Source: Candidatus Neomicrothrix sp. UBA2517 (GTDB lineage Bacteria; Actinomycetota; Acidimicrobiia; Acidimicrobiales; UBA8592). Taken from it: DNA of 64,000 nt. The stretch is from positions 1-64,000 of the forward strand of contig DDNP01000024.1 in NCBI GenBank assembly GCA_002341185.1, given 5' to 3'. Shown here in pieces: positions 8,468 through 16,191 of the stretch. How positions within the stretch are numbered: the stretch's first letter is position 1; every line of letters starts with the position of its first letter. The notes below the pieces were generated by a model that was given only the letters and a program-made list of their open reading frames with translations, did no database searches and had not been told where the DNA came from. The position numbers were made by a program, and so were the translations under genes.

Positions 8468-8770
8468 ATGATACGACATTGTGTGTTACTTAAGTTCCAC
8501 CCAGATACTTCAGAACAAAACAGAGAAGCTGCAGCAGCTGGAATTAGGGCCTTACCTGATTTCATTCCCGAAATTTCCAACTATTCAGTCGGCTTCGATG
8601 CGAAACTTCGTGACGATAATTATGACTTAGCTGTGGTCGGTGATTTCGCCAATTCAGAGGATTATTTGGTATACGCATCACACCCAAAGCATCTTGAAGT
8701 CATTTCCGAACTCTTGGTACCACACCTTGAGGGGAGGAGCGCTGTTCAATATGAATGTGGTTCAGAATGA
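8468..8770 (+). CDS. Dabb family (stress-responsive alpha/beta barrel) protein
   Basis: A 100-residue ferredoxin-like alpha+beta protein. The opening MIRHCVLLKF, the helix with IRALPDFIPEI and the later YDLAVVGDFANSEDYLVYASHPKH are the standard Dabb pattern. Family members dimerise into a small barrel; some are stress-induced and others act as cyclases or decarboxylases on aromatic or polyketide-like substrates. The start at 8468 is supported by AGAAGGG upstream; the longer frame from 8333 lies inside the divergent amidohydrolase. Its stop overlaps the next ATG (ATGA), so it is translated with the P450-type ferredoxin. It may be a small accessory enzyme of the same catabolic set. Confidence 0.85.
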   Translation: MIRHCVLLKFHPDTSEQNREAAAAGIRALPDFIPEISNYSVGFDAKLRDDNYDLAVVGDFANSEDYLVYASHPKHLEVISELLVPHLEGRSAVQYECGSE

Positions 8771-8982
8771 CATTTCGAATAGAAATTCAGAGTGACGATT
8801 GTATGAGTTCGGGGAAATGCGTCGCTGACTACCCGAATGCCTTCATGTTTGATGAAGAGGAACTTGCTTCCTTAATTCCTAACGAACCTCTTACTGATCA
8901 AGAAATGGTAAAGATCGCCCGAAACTGCCCAAGTAGAGCTATTTTAGTTTTCGATGAAAATAATATCCAGATAGACACATAG
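8767..8982 (+). CDS. 3Fe-4S ferredoxin (P450-associated type)
   Basis: A 71-residue ferredoxin. The cluster ligands are CMSSGKC near residues 11-17 and the C-terminal CP in ARNCPSRAI. In a 4Fe-4S ferredoxin a fourth Cys would sit in the middle of the first motif; here it is Ser, as in the 3Fe-4S ferredoxins that feed actinobacterial P450s. The ATG at 8767 overlaps the stop of the Dabb gene and is preferred over 8755. This is the only such ferredoxin in the window, so it may serve several of the P450s found here. A ferredoxin reductase is not encoded in the window. Confidence 0.9.
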   Translation: MTFRIEIQSDDCMSSGKCVADYPNAFMFDEEELASLIPNEPLTDQEMVKIARNCPSRAILVFDENNIQIDT

Positions 8983-8993
8983 GAGATACTGGT

Positions 8994-9767
8994 ATGAAGT
9001 CACTCATAGTTACAGGAGGGGCAAGTGGGTTAGGTCGTGCTATTGCTAAGAGGGCTAGTCAGGAAGGTTTCCGAGTAGGTATTCTTGATGTAAATGTTGA
9101 TGCCCTAGAGGAAACAGTATCAACAATAACCAACTCTGTAGCTTTGGTAGCGTCGGTCACTTCAGCAGAAGAAATATCCGCGGCCATCGCCGCATTTGGC
9201 CAGACACCAGATGTTTGGGTCAATAACGCCGGAATCGTTAGATTTGCCCCCTTACTTGCACTATCGATAGAAGACTGGAGATCTGTAGTAGAAGTGAATC
9301 TCACAGGCACGTTTATCTGCTCAACGATAGTGGCTAAAGCAATGGCTGATAGAGGCTCTGGCTCCATTGTTAATATCACTTCAATCAATGGCATTTCGGC
9401 GGGAACCAACTCTGGAGCATACGGTGCTACGAAATCAGCAATTTCCTTATTGACACAACAAATGTCGTTAGAATGGGGAAATCTTGGCTTAAGGGTTAAT
9501 TCATTAGCCCCTGGTCTAATTGATGGTGGAATGTCCGAGCCGATCTACTCAGAACCGGAATTTCGCAAGCTCCGAACAGAAAAGGTGCCTCTCGGGCGCT
9601 TAGGGGCAGAAGAAGATATAGCAGAGGCGGTATTATTTCTTGGATCTGACAAAGCTAGTTACATAACTGGTCATGAACTTGTCGTAGATGGAGGTATTAT
9701 CAACTCAATAATTGCTAACCTCCCTCGGCCCTCAAATGTTGATTCGGTTGGGTTAGATGAAAACTGA
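8994..9767 (+). CDS. Short-chain dehydrogenase/reductase (SDR)
   Basis: A 257-residue classical SDR. The cofactor loop is TGGASGLG near residues 7-14, followed by the acidic ILDVN strand end that favours NAD, then NNAG, the catalytic Ser in NITSINGI, and YGATK as YxxxK. The C-terminal GHELVVDGG is typical. A GGAGA site precedes the ATG. It lies 11 nt after the ferredoxin gene and overlaps the luciferase-like gene by 11 nt, making a four-gene forward operon with Dabb and ferredoxin. It likely oxidises an alcohol made by a P450 or epoxide hydrolase, but the substrate cannot be told from the sequence. Confidence 0.92.
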   Translation: MKSLIVTGGASGLGRAIAKRASQEGFRVGILDVNVDALEETVSTITNSVALVASVTSAEEISAAIAAFGQTPDVWVNNAGIVRFAPLLALSIEDWRSVVEVNLTGTFICSTIVAKAMADRGSGSIVNITSINGISAGTNSGAYGATKSAISLLTQQMSLEWGNLGLRVNSLAPGLIDGGMSEPIYSEPEFRKLRTEKVPLGRLGAEEDIAEAVLFLGSDKASYITGHELVVDGGIINSIIANLPRPSNVDSVGLDEN

Positions 9768-10605
9768 TTTCGAAATCGGTCTCAAAATAGCCCCGCATTA
9801 CATTGACTGGGAAACGATGCTGTGGGCAGCTACTTACGCAGACTCGAATCCTATTTACACAGACTTTTGGAATTTCGATCACTTCTACCCCATCTATGGA
9901 GATTCAGAGGGTCCATGTTTAGAGTCGTGGGTTACCCTCTCTGCAATTGCTCAGGCTACTTCCAGAATAAGGGTAGGCTGCATGGTCAACGGAGTTCATT
10001 ATCGGCATCCTGCTGTTTTAGCCAATATGGCCTCTGCGCTTGACATAGTTAGTAATGGCCGATTTGAGCTAGGGCTTGGAGCAGGTTGGAATGAAGAAGA
10101 ATCAGGAGCATACGGGATAGACCTTGGTTCGCTAACTGAAAGATTTGATCGCTTTGATGAGGCCCTTGAAGTAATTATTTCACTACTGCATCAGGAAACG
10201 ACTTCTTTCAAAGGGAATTATTTTGAATTACATGAAGCACTAAATAACCCCAAAGGACCTCAGGCAAGACTTCCAATTTGCATCGGAGGGACCGGGGAGA
10301 ATCGAACGTTGCCCAGCGTGGCGAAGTTCGCTACACATTGGAACCTCCCTTCCTTTGATGAAGAAATGTTTCAACACAAGTTAAATATTCTGAAGAAACA
10401 TTGCGAAACAGTCTCTAGAGAAATTACTGATATCAAAATCTCTACACACGTATTTGTGCAGGAGACCACAACAGATAAAGCAATCATAAAACAGATTCAA
10501 ATGCAACGAGAAGCTGGTATCAACCAGTCAATTATCTATTTCCAGCCACTAGTCTCAACTAAAAGAATTGAAGCTGTTACCAAAGCAATTAATATTGAGG
10601 CATAG
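9757..10605 (+). CDS. Luciferase-like (LLM) flavin/F420-dependent oxidoreductase
   Basis: A 282-residue TIM-barrel protein of the bacterial luciferase-like superfamily. Diagnostic stretches are FWNFDHFYPIYG, RIRVGCMVNGVHYRHPAV, NGRFELGLGAGWNEEE and LPICIGGTGENRTLP. In actinobacteria most such enzymes use F420 and others use FMN; the sequence alone does not settle which. The gene overlaps the SDR upstream by 11 nt and is last in its operon. It ends 16 nt before the convergent luciferase-like gene. A hydride-transfer or monooxygenase step in degradation of the operon's substrate is likely. Confidence 0.9.
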   Translation: MKTDFEIGLKIAPHYIDWETMLWAATYADSNPIYTDFWNFDHFYPIYGDSEGPCLESWVTLSAIAQATSRIRVGCMVNGVHYRHPAVLANMASALDIVSNGRFELGLGAGWNEEESGAYGIDLGSLTERFDRFDEALEVIISLLHQETTSFKGNYFELHEALNNPKGPQARLPICIGGTGENRTLPSVAKFATHWNLPSFDEEMFQHKLNILKKHCETVSREITDIKISTHVFVQETTTDKAIIKQIQMQREAGINQSIIYFQPLVSTKRIEAVTKAINIEA

Positions 10606-10621
10606 TATCAACTTTGAATGA

Positions 10622-11503
10622 TCAGGGTGCCAAAGCTTCAAATGTTTCCCACTCAGGAATCTTAAAATTACCATCGTGAGGAAGTACTTGTATACATACA
10701 TGGCTTGCTCCGGCTTGCTCATGCTCTCTTATACGCTTCTCTATCTGTTCAACAGAACCCCATGCAACTAATGAATCAATAAATCTATCAGAGCCTGAAT
10801 CAATATCGTTTTCTGAAAATCCAAGTCTTTTCCAACTGTTTCGATAGTTTGGAAGAGAAGCATAGATCCGCAATGCACTCTTGGCTACACTATGCGCAGT
10901 CTCCTTATTCTGAGTTAAGACAACTTTTTGTTCGACACAGAGCAATTTATCACTACCTAAAATATCTCTGGCTTGATATGTGTGGTCTGGAGTAGTCCAA
11001 TATGGGTGAGCTCCGTCAGCGAAGTCCGATGCGAGTTTTAGCATTTGGGGTCCCAGTGCTGCAATGATGCATTTAGGCTCCTGCCCGGGAGGCACAGAAG
11101 TATATGGAGAGTTTTTGAGCGATCCAAGATATCCACGCATTGTAGCGATGGGTTTTTCATATGGAATTTGTCGCAAACCTTCAACAAGTGGTGCATGTGA
11201 AATTCCTAGACCTAGAAGAAATCGTCCACCCGATTGCTCCGCAAGCGTCGCTGCTGCTTGACGAGTCACACCAGGGAGCCGATGATAAATGTTCGCTATG
11301 CCAGTAGCGAAATGAAGATTCTCGGTTCCTGATGCTAGATAAGCTATGTGAGCAAAGGGGTCTCTTCCGGTAGTTTCTGGAACCCAAAGAAAGGAATATC
11401 CAAGTTGCTCTATTCGTTGGCTAAACTCTTTGGATTCGCTAGCTGACATCGCATCAGTAGGATGCCAAACCCCTCTCTTTTTCAGAACTGATTTCTTTGT
11501 CAT
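10622..11503 (-). CDS. Luciferase-like (LLM) F420-type oxidoreductase
   Basis: A 293-residue luciferase-like protein. The markers are LGYSFLWVPETTGRDPF, LHFATGIANIYHRLPGV, GRFLLGLGISHAPLVEG, then CIIAALGPQMLKLA and a C-terminal GASHVCIQVLPHDG. The TGIANIY strand and LGLGISH motif resemble the F420-dependent subgroup of actinobacteria. It stands alone on the reverse strand, convergent with another luciferase-like gene and upstream of a small charged protein. The two are only distantly similar, so this is not a recent duplication. The substrate is unknown. Confidence 0.88.
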   Translation of the reverse strand: MTKKSVLKKRGVWHPTDAMSASESKEFSQRIEQLGYSFLWVPETTGRDPFAHIAYLASGTENLHFATGIANIYHRLPGVTRQAAATLAEQSGGRFLLGLGISHAPLVEGLRQIPYEKPIATMRGYLGSLKNSPYTSVPPGQEPKCIIAALGPQMLKLASDFADGAHPYWTTPDHTYQARDILGSDKLLCVEQKVVLTQNKETAHSVAKSALRIYASLPNYRNSWKRLGFSENDIDSGSDRFIDSLVAWGSVEQIEKRIREHEQAGASHVCIQVLPHDGNFKIPEWETFEALAP

Positions 11504-11541
11504 GATGAGAGGCTGGGGTAACGCGACATAAGCTTAGTGGG

Positions 11542-11802
11542 TCACTGAAGTTCTAGCCCGAGCTGCTCCCAAATTTCTTCTTTTTTCATTTCGAAAGTTT
11601 CATCATCAATTTCACCATTTGCTTTTGCCGCACTTAATTCAGCAAATTGACGATAAAGCTCTTCCTCGGGAGTCCCAATTCCACCATCTTCATCTTCAGA
11701 GCTTCTTCTTTCAGCTCTTTCAGCTCTTTTAGCTTCTTGTCTTTCCCTCTTGGTTTGCTCTCGCTGGCGTTTTCCCCAGCTTTCTCTTCCCTTGCTAGCC
11801 AT
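11542..11802 (-). CDS. Small charged SHOCT-like protein
   Basis: An 86-residue protein in two parts. A strongly basic, charged helix (repeated KR, RE and ER pairs, about residues 8-35) leads through an acidic linker into a C-terminal helix pair around GEIDDETFEMKKEEIWEQLGL. The last part matches the short C-terminal (SHOCT-like) pattern of an acidic turn followed by a Lys-rich helix. No membrane segment or signal is present. It starts 8 nt after the cold-shock gene on the same strand and is probably co-transcribed with it. A role in nucleic-acid binding or oligomerisation is possible from the charge pattern only. Confidence 0.65.
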   Translation of the reverse strand: MASKGRESWGKRQREQTKRERQEAKRAERAERRSSEDEDGGIGTPEEELYRQFAELSAAKANGEIDDETFEMKKEEIWEQLGLELQ

Positions 11803-11810
11803 AATGTAGT

Positions 11811-12011
11811 TTAGAGAGCTTTTACATTTAAAGCTTCGTCTCCCTTGCGACCTTCACCAATGTCAAACTCTACTTGTTGTCCTTCTTCTAGATTCTTAAA
11901 TCCATCGCCACCGATATTGGAATAGTGGACGAAGACATCGTCTCCACCCTCACGCTCAATAAATCCATAGCCCTTTTGTGTGTTAAAGAACTTAACTGTT
12001 CCTGTTGCCAT
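11811..12011 (-). CDS. Cold-shock protein (CspA family)
   Basis: A 66-residue single cold-shock domain. RNP1 appears as KGYGFIE, RNP2 as VFVHY, and the opening is GTVKFFN, all standard for CspA-type RNA/DNA chaperones. The start is chosen at 12011: AAGG lies 8 nt upstream of it, whereas the ATG at 12017 is only 2 nt from the same site, too close to be used. The gene heads a short reverse unit with the charged protein downstream. The region upstream (12012-12105) holds no other gene and would contain the promoter and leader. Confidence 0.95.
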   Translation of the reverse strand: MATGTVKFFNTQKGYGFIEREGGDDVFVHYSNIGGDGFKNLEEGQQVEFDIGEGRKGDEALNVKAL

Positions 12012-12105
12012 ACTCATATCCTTATCGTTAGGCGTTATTGCGTTATCTACGGTAGACGATCATGAAGCAAATTCCTTCAATGAAGATGTTTTTCTTTAGC
12101 TTTCA

Positions 12106-12846
12106 TCATTTTGTATTTAAAATATTTAATACATCGTTGATCAGTTCAGAGTGGCTTATTACCAAACCACGCGCCACAGGGGCTTCTTTGTTGAAAATAA
12201 AGTCGGTTCCGTCTAATTGACAGGCCACGAATCCAGCAGCACGAGCAACAGCAACAGGCGCGCAAACATCCCACTCATACAACCCAGAATTATGTATGTA
12301 TACGTCGGCTTCGCCTCCCACAACTAAAGATGCCTTTACTCCTGCAGAACCACAACTTGCTAGTCTGGCACCCATCACTTCAGCAACATGCGCCGCCTGG
12401 TAGGAATTCCATCTGTTAGTAACGACTAACATGGGATTAGAGATGTTTCTCTGCTTGGGGAAGGGTGTTGCAGTCGAATAAAGTCTGTCCATTGATGGGC
12501 ATGCAACAGCGCCAGCTACTATTTGACCATCTTCAACAAGAGCAATATGCACAGCCCATTCTTCACTACCCCTGTACGGGTAGTCCTGTGATCCGTCCAA
12601 TGGGTCAACGATCCAAACACGACTCGCTCTGGTTCGGCTTCTATCATCGACCCCTTCCTCTGAGAGGACAGCATCGTCAGGCCGATGGGCACCTAGTTCA
12701 TCCATAATTAAGTTATGAGCAAATATATCTCCTTTATCACGCAACACCCACGAGTTTATTCCTGTAGCGATGGCTGCGTCACGCAACTTCAGAAGTTCTA
12801 ATCCAGCCTTCTCAGCAATGTACGAAGCTAGCTCATGATCATTCAT
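12106..12846 (-). CDS. Inositol monophosphatase family phosphatase (CysQ-like)
   Basis: A 246-residue enzyme of the Mg-dependent, Li-sensitive phosphatase superfamily. Metal-binding motifs visible are EEGVDD (the E-E pair), then DPLDGSQDYPY (the D-P-L-D-G-S signature) and the C-terminal WDVCAPVAVARAAG. Actinobacterial relatives with this short spacing act on 3'-phosphoadenosine 5'-phosphate, inositol phosphate or histidinol phosphate; I cannot tell these apart here. It sits directly downstream of the selenocysteine ArsC-like gene, 4 nt from its stop. If it is CysQ-like, that link to sulfur metabolism beside a thiol/selenol reductase is suggestive but unproven. Confidence 0.85.
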   Translation of the reverse strand: MNDHELASYIAEKAGLELLKLRDAAIATGINSWVLRDKGDIFAHNLIMDELGAHRPDDAVLSEEGVDDRSRTRASRVWIVDPLDGSQDYPYRGSEEWAVHIALVEDGQIVAGAVACPSMDRLYSTATPFPKQRNISNPMLVVTNRWNSYQAAHVAEVMGARLASCGSAGVKASLVVGGEADVYIHNSGLYEWDVCAPVAVARAAGFVACQLDGTDFIFNKEAPVARGLVISHSELINDVLNILNTK

Positions 12847-12850
12847 TTAA

Positions 12851-13201
12851 TCAAAGAATGAAATCTTTTATTCGGTCTTTGGGGCGTCCGATAATTGCTT
12901 TTTTGCCTTTTACGATCACAGGACGTTGCAGTAATTGCTTATGCTTCACCAATATCTCAACCACTCTTTTCGGGTTATTCACATAATCATCTGGATTCAA
13001 CTCAAGTTTTTTGAATTTTGAATCTTTTCTAACGAGATCTTCTACTGGGTCCTCTAATCCTGCGACTATCTTTTCTAAAGTCGCTCTATCAGGTGGTTCC
13101 TTAATATAAAGGACAACTTGATAATTAACTCCTTCTTCCTCAGCGACCGCCAAGGCGTTGCGTGACGACCCTCAATGTGGGTTGTGATAAATGGTAATCA
13201 T
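12851..13201 (-). CDS. Selenocysteine-containing ArsC/Spx-like reductase (in-frame TGA = Sec10)
   Basis: Reading from ATG 13201, codon 10 is TGA (13172-13174) and the frame then continues to 12851, giving 116 residues counting Sec. The N-terminus MITIYHNPH-U-GSSRNAL matches the ArsC family, where the motif is HNP-x-C-x-x-S-R, with TGA exactly where the catalytic Cys belongs. Downstream, YQVVLYIKEPP, RKKLE-like segments and RPVIVKGKKAIIGRP are typical of ArsC/YfgD, and the full length fits the family. AGGAG lies 7 nt before the ATG. A GGTC-loop hairpin follows the TGA (separate entry). Taken without Sec, the gene would start at 13153 and lack its active site. Function: a thioredoxin-fold oxidoreductase, possibly arsenate reductase; the in vivo substrate is unproven. 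Confidence 0.88.
13138..13174 (-). promoter_or_regulatory. Sec codon and SECIS hairpin of the ArsC-like selenoprotein
   Basis: TGA at 13172-13174 is followed after 16 nt by CCTTGGC-GGTC-GCTGAGG (13138-13155). All seven stem pairs form (five Watson-Crick and two G-U), closing a GGUC tetraloop. GGUC is also in the apical loop of the E. coli fdhF SECIS that SelB reads. The loop starts 23 nt after the TGA, within the range usual for bacterial SECIS elements. The hairpin lies inside the coding region, as bacterial SECIS elements do. Confidence 0.82.
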
Positions 13202-13273
13202 AATTTTACTCCTAGGATTACTTCCGGTTCATGAGCATACTATCTCACCCTAGATTTAAAAGGATTTCGCTAT

Positions 13274-13885
13274 TTATTTGACCCACTCTAAGAGTGTTTC
13301 CCAATGCGATTGGAGTTTCGATTCTAAGTTAGTAAGAGACCCATCATTGAAAATTATTAGATCTGCTATTTCTCTTCGCTTATCGTCAGTTACTTGTGAA
13401 CGTATTCTGGCGAGCGCATCCTGACTAGATAGTCCCCTTTCTTGCAGTCGTCTAACGCGTTCTTCTAGCGGGGCTTCAACTACTACAACTTTTCTATATA
13501 AAGGCTTTCCGTTGATATACGCCAGAGGTCTTTCGACTAGAACCGCCATGTCCAAAATAACGATTTCAGCAGTTTGATTTTTGAGTATGTTCAAGAGTCT
13601 GGCATTGATTCCGGGGTGTGTGATTGCTTCAAGCTTCTCAAGTTGAGTTTCAGAGTTAAACACTACTTTTCCTAACGCTTGACGATTTATCGTTTTATTA
13701 GGGTTCAATATGCTCTCACCAAATACTTCGATAATCATTTGATACTCATTTGATGAACATTCCAATACGTCATGCCCTACAGCATCAACATTAATTACGA
13801 AAGCACCAAATTTTTGGAAAACCGCTGAGGCAGTAGTCTTGCCTGCCCCGATACCTCCTGTTAGCGCTACGCAGAAACTTCGCAT
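13274..13885 (-). CDS. coaE: Dephospho-CoA kinase
   Basis: A 203-residue P-loop kinase catalysing the last step of coenzyme A synthesis, ATP-dependent phosphorylation of the 3'-hydroxyl of dephospho-CoA. The Walker A motif is GGIGAGKT near residues 10-17, followed by the CoaE hallmark strand INVDAVGHDVLE, then HPGINARL and a late VVVEAPLEERVRRLQERG with the lid arginines. It lacks the C-terminal extension found fused to CoaE in mycobacteria. The gene overlaps the upstream P450 by 19 nt, an unusual pairing of a housekeeping gene with an accessory one, so it may be expressed from the P450 operon. Confidence 0.95.
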   Translation of the reverse strand: MRSFCVALTGGIGAGKTTASAVFQKFGAFVINVDAVGHDVLECSSNEYQMIIEVFGESILNPNKTINRQALGKVVFNSETQLEKLEAITHPGINARLLNILKNQTAEIVILDMAVLVERPLAYINGKPLYRKVVVVEAPLEERVRRLQERGLSSQDALARIRSQVTDDKRREIADLIIFNDGSLTNLESKLQSHWETLLEWVK

Positions 13886-15141
13886 TTAGTAAACCCAATA
13901 TGCAACTCGCGTAATGCTCGAAGGCAGAAGTTCTGATGATGGCTGAAGTCGTTTAAATTCTCTATGAACCACATTTTTTCAACTCGTTCTATGAGAACTT
14001 TAAAGCTTAGATATATCTCTCTTCTTGCTAAGGGGGCACCCATGCAGTAGTGAGTACCAAATCCAAATGCTAAATGCTGTCGGGAATTCTTTCTTAGGAG
14101 ATCTAATTTGTCTGGATTCGCAAACTTTGTTTCATCAAGGTTTGCAGCGGCATAACGAACGTTGATAACCGACCCTTTGGGGATGGCCACACCATGAAAT
14201 TCAATGTCTTCTGATGCCTCACGAAATAATCCTTGGACAGGGCCTTCAAGTCTTAATATTTCTTCGACAAGAACAGGCAAGTACCTCTGAGGGTCGCTTT
14301 TTAGTAAATCCCATTGATCTGGCTGTTGAATTAGTAACATTACCCCCGCAGATATAGCGTTAGTGCTTGTTTCTGAACCTCCAACAAAGGTATCAGCCAT
14401 CATTTCAGCGTGAAGTTCTTCATCTGTTAAAGCCCGTCCCCATTCTGGAATTTTCGTATTTACTAGATCGCTCAACAGGCTGTCATCCGGAGTTTGTCGG
14501 AGTCGTTCGAATATTGGTTGGAAGTAATGCTGGGCTTCTATTTCCATTTCAGTGGACCAAATTGCTTCTTCTTCAGTTTGCATCATCCCCAATCTCTGCA
14601 CCCATGCATCAGTCCAGGCTTTTATTTTCCAAATGTCATCTTCAGGGACTCCTACCTGATGGCCTATGACAATTAATGGTAGAGGAATCGCAAATTCACG
14701 AACCCAATCACATCTCCCGTTGTCAATGAACTCGTTGATCAAGCGGCCTGCTAACGATTCAACAAACGAATCCATTTGTTGAATCTTTTGCGGACGGAAA
14801 GCATGTGCGAATAGTTTTCGCATTTCTTTATGTTCTGGGTCATCCCGGCCAGCTAGCGTAGGTGCAGGAACCCAACCCTTTTTCTTGTAAATATCACGAA
14901 GCATAAGAGACCTGTTATCAATCTTTGATTTATTGCGCTTATTGCGGAACTTTTTAGTGCTCTTCAATACATCCTGCACATCGTTATATCTAGTGATTAT
15001 GAACATTCCAGATTTCGGGTCCTGCCAAACAGGGGCATTGTTACGAAGTATTTCATATGCCCTATAGGGACACTCTGATATTTCAGGATCAAAGAAATCT
15101 ACATCTGCTTTATTGAATTCTTCCATGCTAATTTCCGTCAA
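13867..15141 (-). CDS. Cytochrome P450
   Basis: A 424-residue bacterial P450. The I-helix is FVGGSETSTNAI with the normal acid-alcohol pair, ExxR is EILRLEGPVQGLFR, and the heme loop is FGFGTHYCMGAPLARRE. The N-terminal half has the usual RYNDVQDVLKSTKKF and DDPEHKEMRKLFAHAF segments around the B and C helices. The fold type resembles actinobacterial CYPs acting on terpenoids or steroids. It overlaps the AhpD-like selenoprotein gene upstream by 14 nt and coaE downstream by 19 nt, so these genes form one transcription unit. Confidence 0.95.
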   Translation of the reverse strand: MTEISMEEFNKADVDFFDPEISECPYRAYEILRNNAPVWQDPKSGMFIITRYNDVQDVLKSTKKFRNKRNKSKIDNRSLMLRDIYKKKGWVPAPTLAGRDDPEHKEMRKLFAHAFRPQKIQQMDSFVESLAGRLINEFIDNGRCDWVREFAIPLPLIVIGHQVGVPEDDIWKIKAWTDAWVQRLGMMQTEEEAIWSTEMEIEAQHYFQPIFERLRQTPDDSLLSDLVNTKIPEWGRALTDEELHAEMMADTFVGGSETSTNAISAGVMLLIQQPDQWDLLKSDPQRYLPVLVEEILRLEGPVQGLFREASEDIEFHGVAIPKGSVINVRYAAANLDETKFANPDKLDLLRKNSRQHLAFGFGTHYCMGAPLARREIYLSFKVLIERVEKMWFIENLNDFSHHQNFCLRALRELHIGFTKCEVSA

Positions 15142-16183
15142 TTGGCATTGAATTTATTGCTGTTCGAAAGTGATCTGCTTGAGTTTGCTTAGCTAGTCGG
15201 GCAGCAATATCAGTCCATTCATCATCTAATCGGATACCAGATGAGTCAGCGGCTATATTCAAGCTTCTGAATATAGAGATAGTAGTCGCTGCGTCTACCA
15301 TGCCTCCGACTCCAACTTCGTCTATTAATTTTGCTCGAGCTTGAACCAAATTACTATCTCTTCGATGAACTGCTTCCGTAAATGCTATTAGAGCTTCAGC
15401 ATTAGGTATACCTGATGCTGAACCTGATCCTTTTATTGCATCAGCTAGATCCAGGTCTGAATTCAGTGCTTTGCTACTCGAACTGAGGAACATAGTATGG
15501 GCACTAGTTCAATAGAAGCACTCATTAATTGCTGATGTTCTTGCTGCTACGAGTTCAATTTGCTGTCTTGATAAATTTCGGTGATTCCAAATCATTTCAG
15601 CAAAGTTAGTACCTGAATACATAGCCCTAACAAGCAACATTCGTCTTGCATTATCTGCTTGAGCAAGACTTAACGATACAGCAACATGCGGTAAACCGTT
15701 AGCCGGAAAAGTTGGCAGAAATCCCACTCCATCTATTAAGTCTCCGGGTCTTGTATATGATGGCTTCCCAGCTTCGATATCTGGCAATTTTTCGCGAACA
15801 TAACCAAGAATGTCCGAGAGGGAATATATCGGCACCATTTGAGAGACTATCGAAGCAAGTTCGGCGTACCTATCTTCACCTAACCCTTCAACGATTTTTT
15901 CAAAGGTATCTTTATCGATTGAGGAAGATTCATAGGTTACTTTCCGGACAACAGCCCTAGTGAATGGTGTTATTATTTTCGTTCCTTCATTAGAATATGT
16001 GGATAAATCTGTAATTCTTTCTGTCAACGAAGGAGGACTGGAATCTCTCACCTCTTTAGCGATTTCGATTCTCTGTTCACCTGACCACCAATCCCCTGGT
16101 TTTCCTAGATTTTCCCATACTATTTCAAAAGCTTGGATAATCTCGATAGGTAGTAGTGGCTTTAACGCATCAAAAGGTGCCAT
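15128..16183 (-). CDS. AhpD/CMD-like selenoprotein (in-frame TGA = Sec225, CxxU)
   Basis: The frame opens at ATG 16183, meets TGA at 15509-15511, and continues without other stops to 15128, giving 351 residues counting Sec. Around the TGA the protein reads VAARTSAINECFY-U-TSAHTMFL. In AhpD and carboxymuconolactone-decarboxylase-like peroxidases this is the active site, LNNCxYCxxAHT, so TGA falls on the resolving Cys of CxxC. The C-terminal part (AEALIAFTEAVHRRD, then IFRSLNIAADSSGI) matches the helices after the CxxC in that family. The N-terminal 200 residues look like a second, degenerate CMD-type domain without CxxC. Without Sec decoding the gene appears as two pieces. It likely acts as a thiol/selenol peroxidase. 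It sits between an acyl-CoA dehydrogenase and a P450. Confidence 0.87.
15465..15511 (-). promoter_or_regulatory. Sec codon and candidate SECIS of the AhpD-like selenoprotein
   Basis: After TGA (15509-15511) a composite hairpin can be drawn. The base is AGTGC (15501-15505) with GCACT (15465-15469). An internal loop follows, then CTA with TAG, a five-base bulge on the 5' side, then CTC with GAG, closing the loop AGTTC. The apical loop starts 25 nt after the TGA and has G at its second position. It is weaker than the other two SECIS candidates because the helices are short and interrupted. Confidence 0.55.
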
Positions 16184-16191
16184 ACTAATAA

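Noticed and set aside
8767..8982. Further Sec site in the ferredoxin (Ser in place of a cluster Cys)
   Set aside because: The codon is a normal Ser codon, and Ser or other residues at this position are usual in 3Fe-4S ferredoxins.
12851..13201. Pseudogene of arsC with a nonsense mutation
   Set aside because: The TGA is precisely at the catalytic Cys, followed by a GGUC hairpin, and the rest of the gene is intact with a good ribosome binding site. The same pattern occurs twice more in the window.
15128..15493. A separate 121-residue protein with its own ATG at 15493
   Set aside because: It is the C-terminal part of the AhpD/CMD domain. The frame joins the upstream gene through a TGA at the active-site Cys position, and no ribosome binding site precedes 15493.
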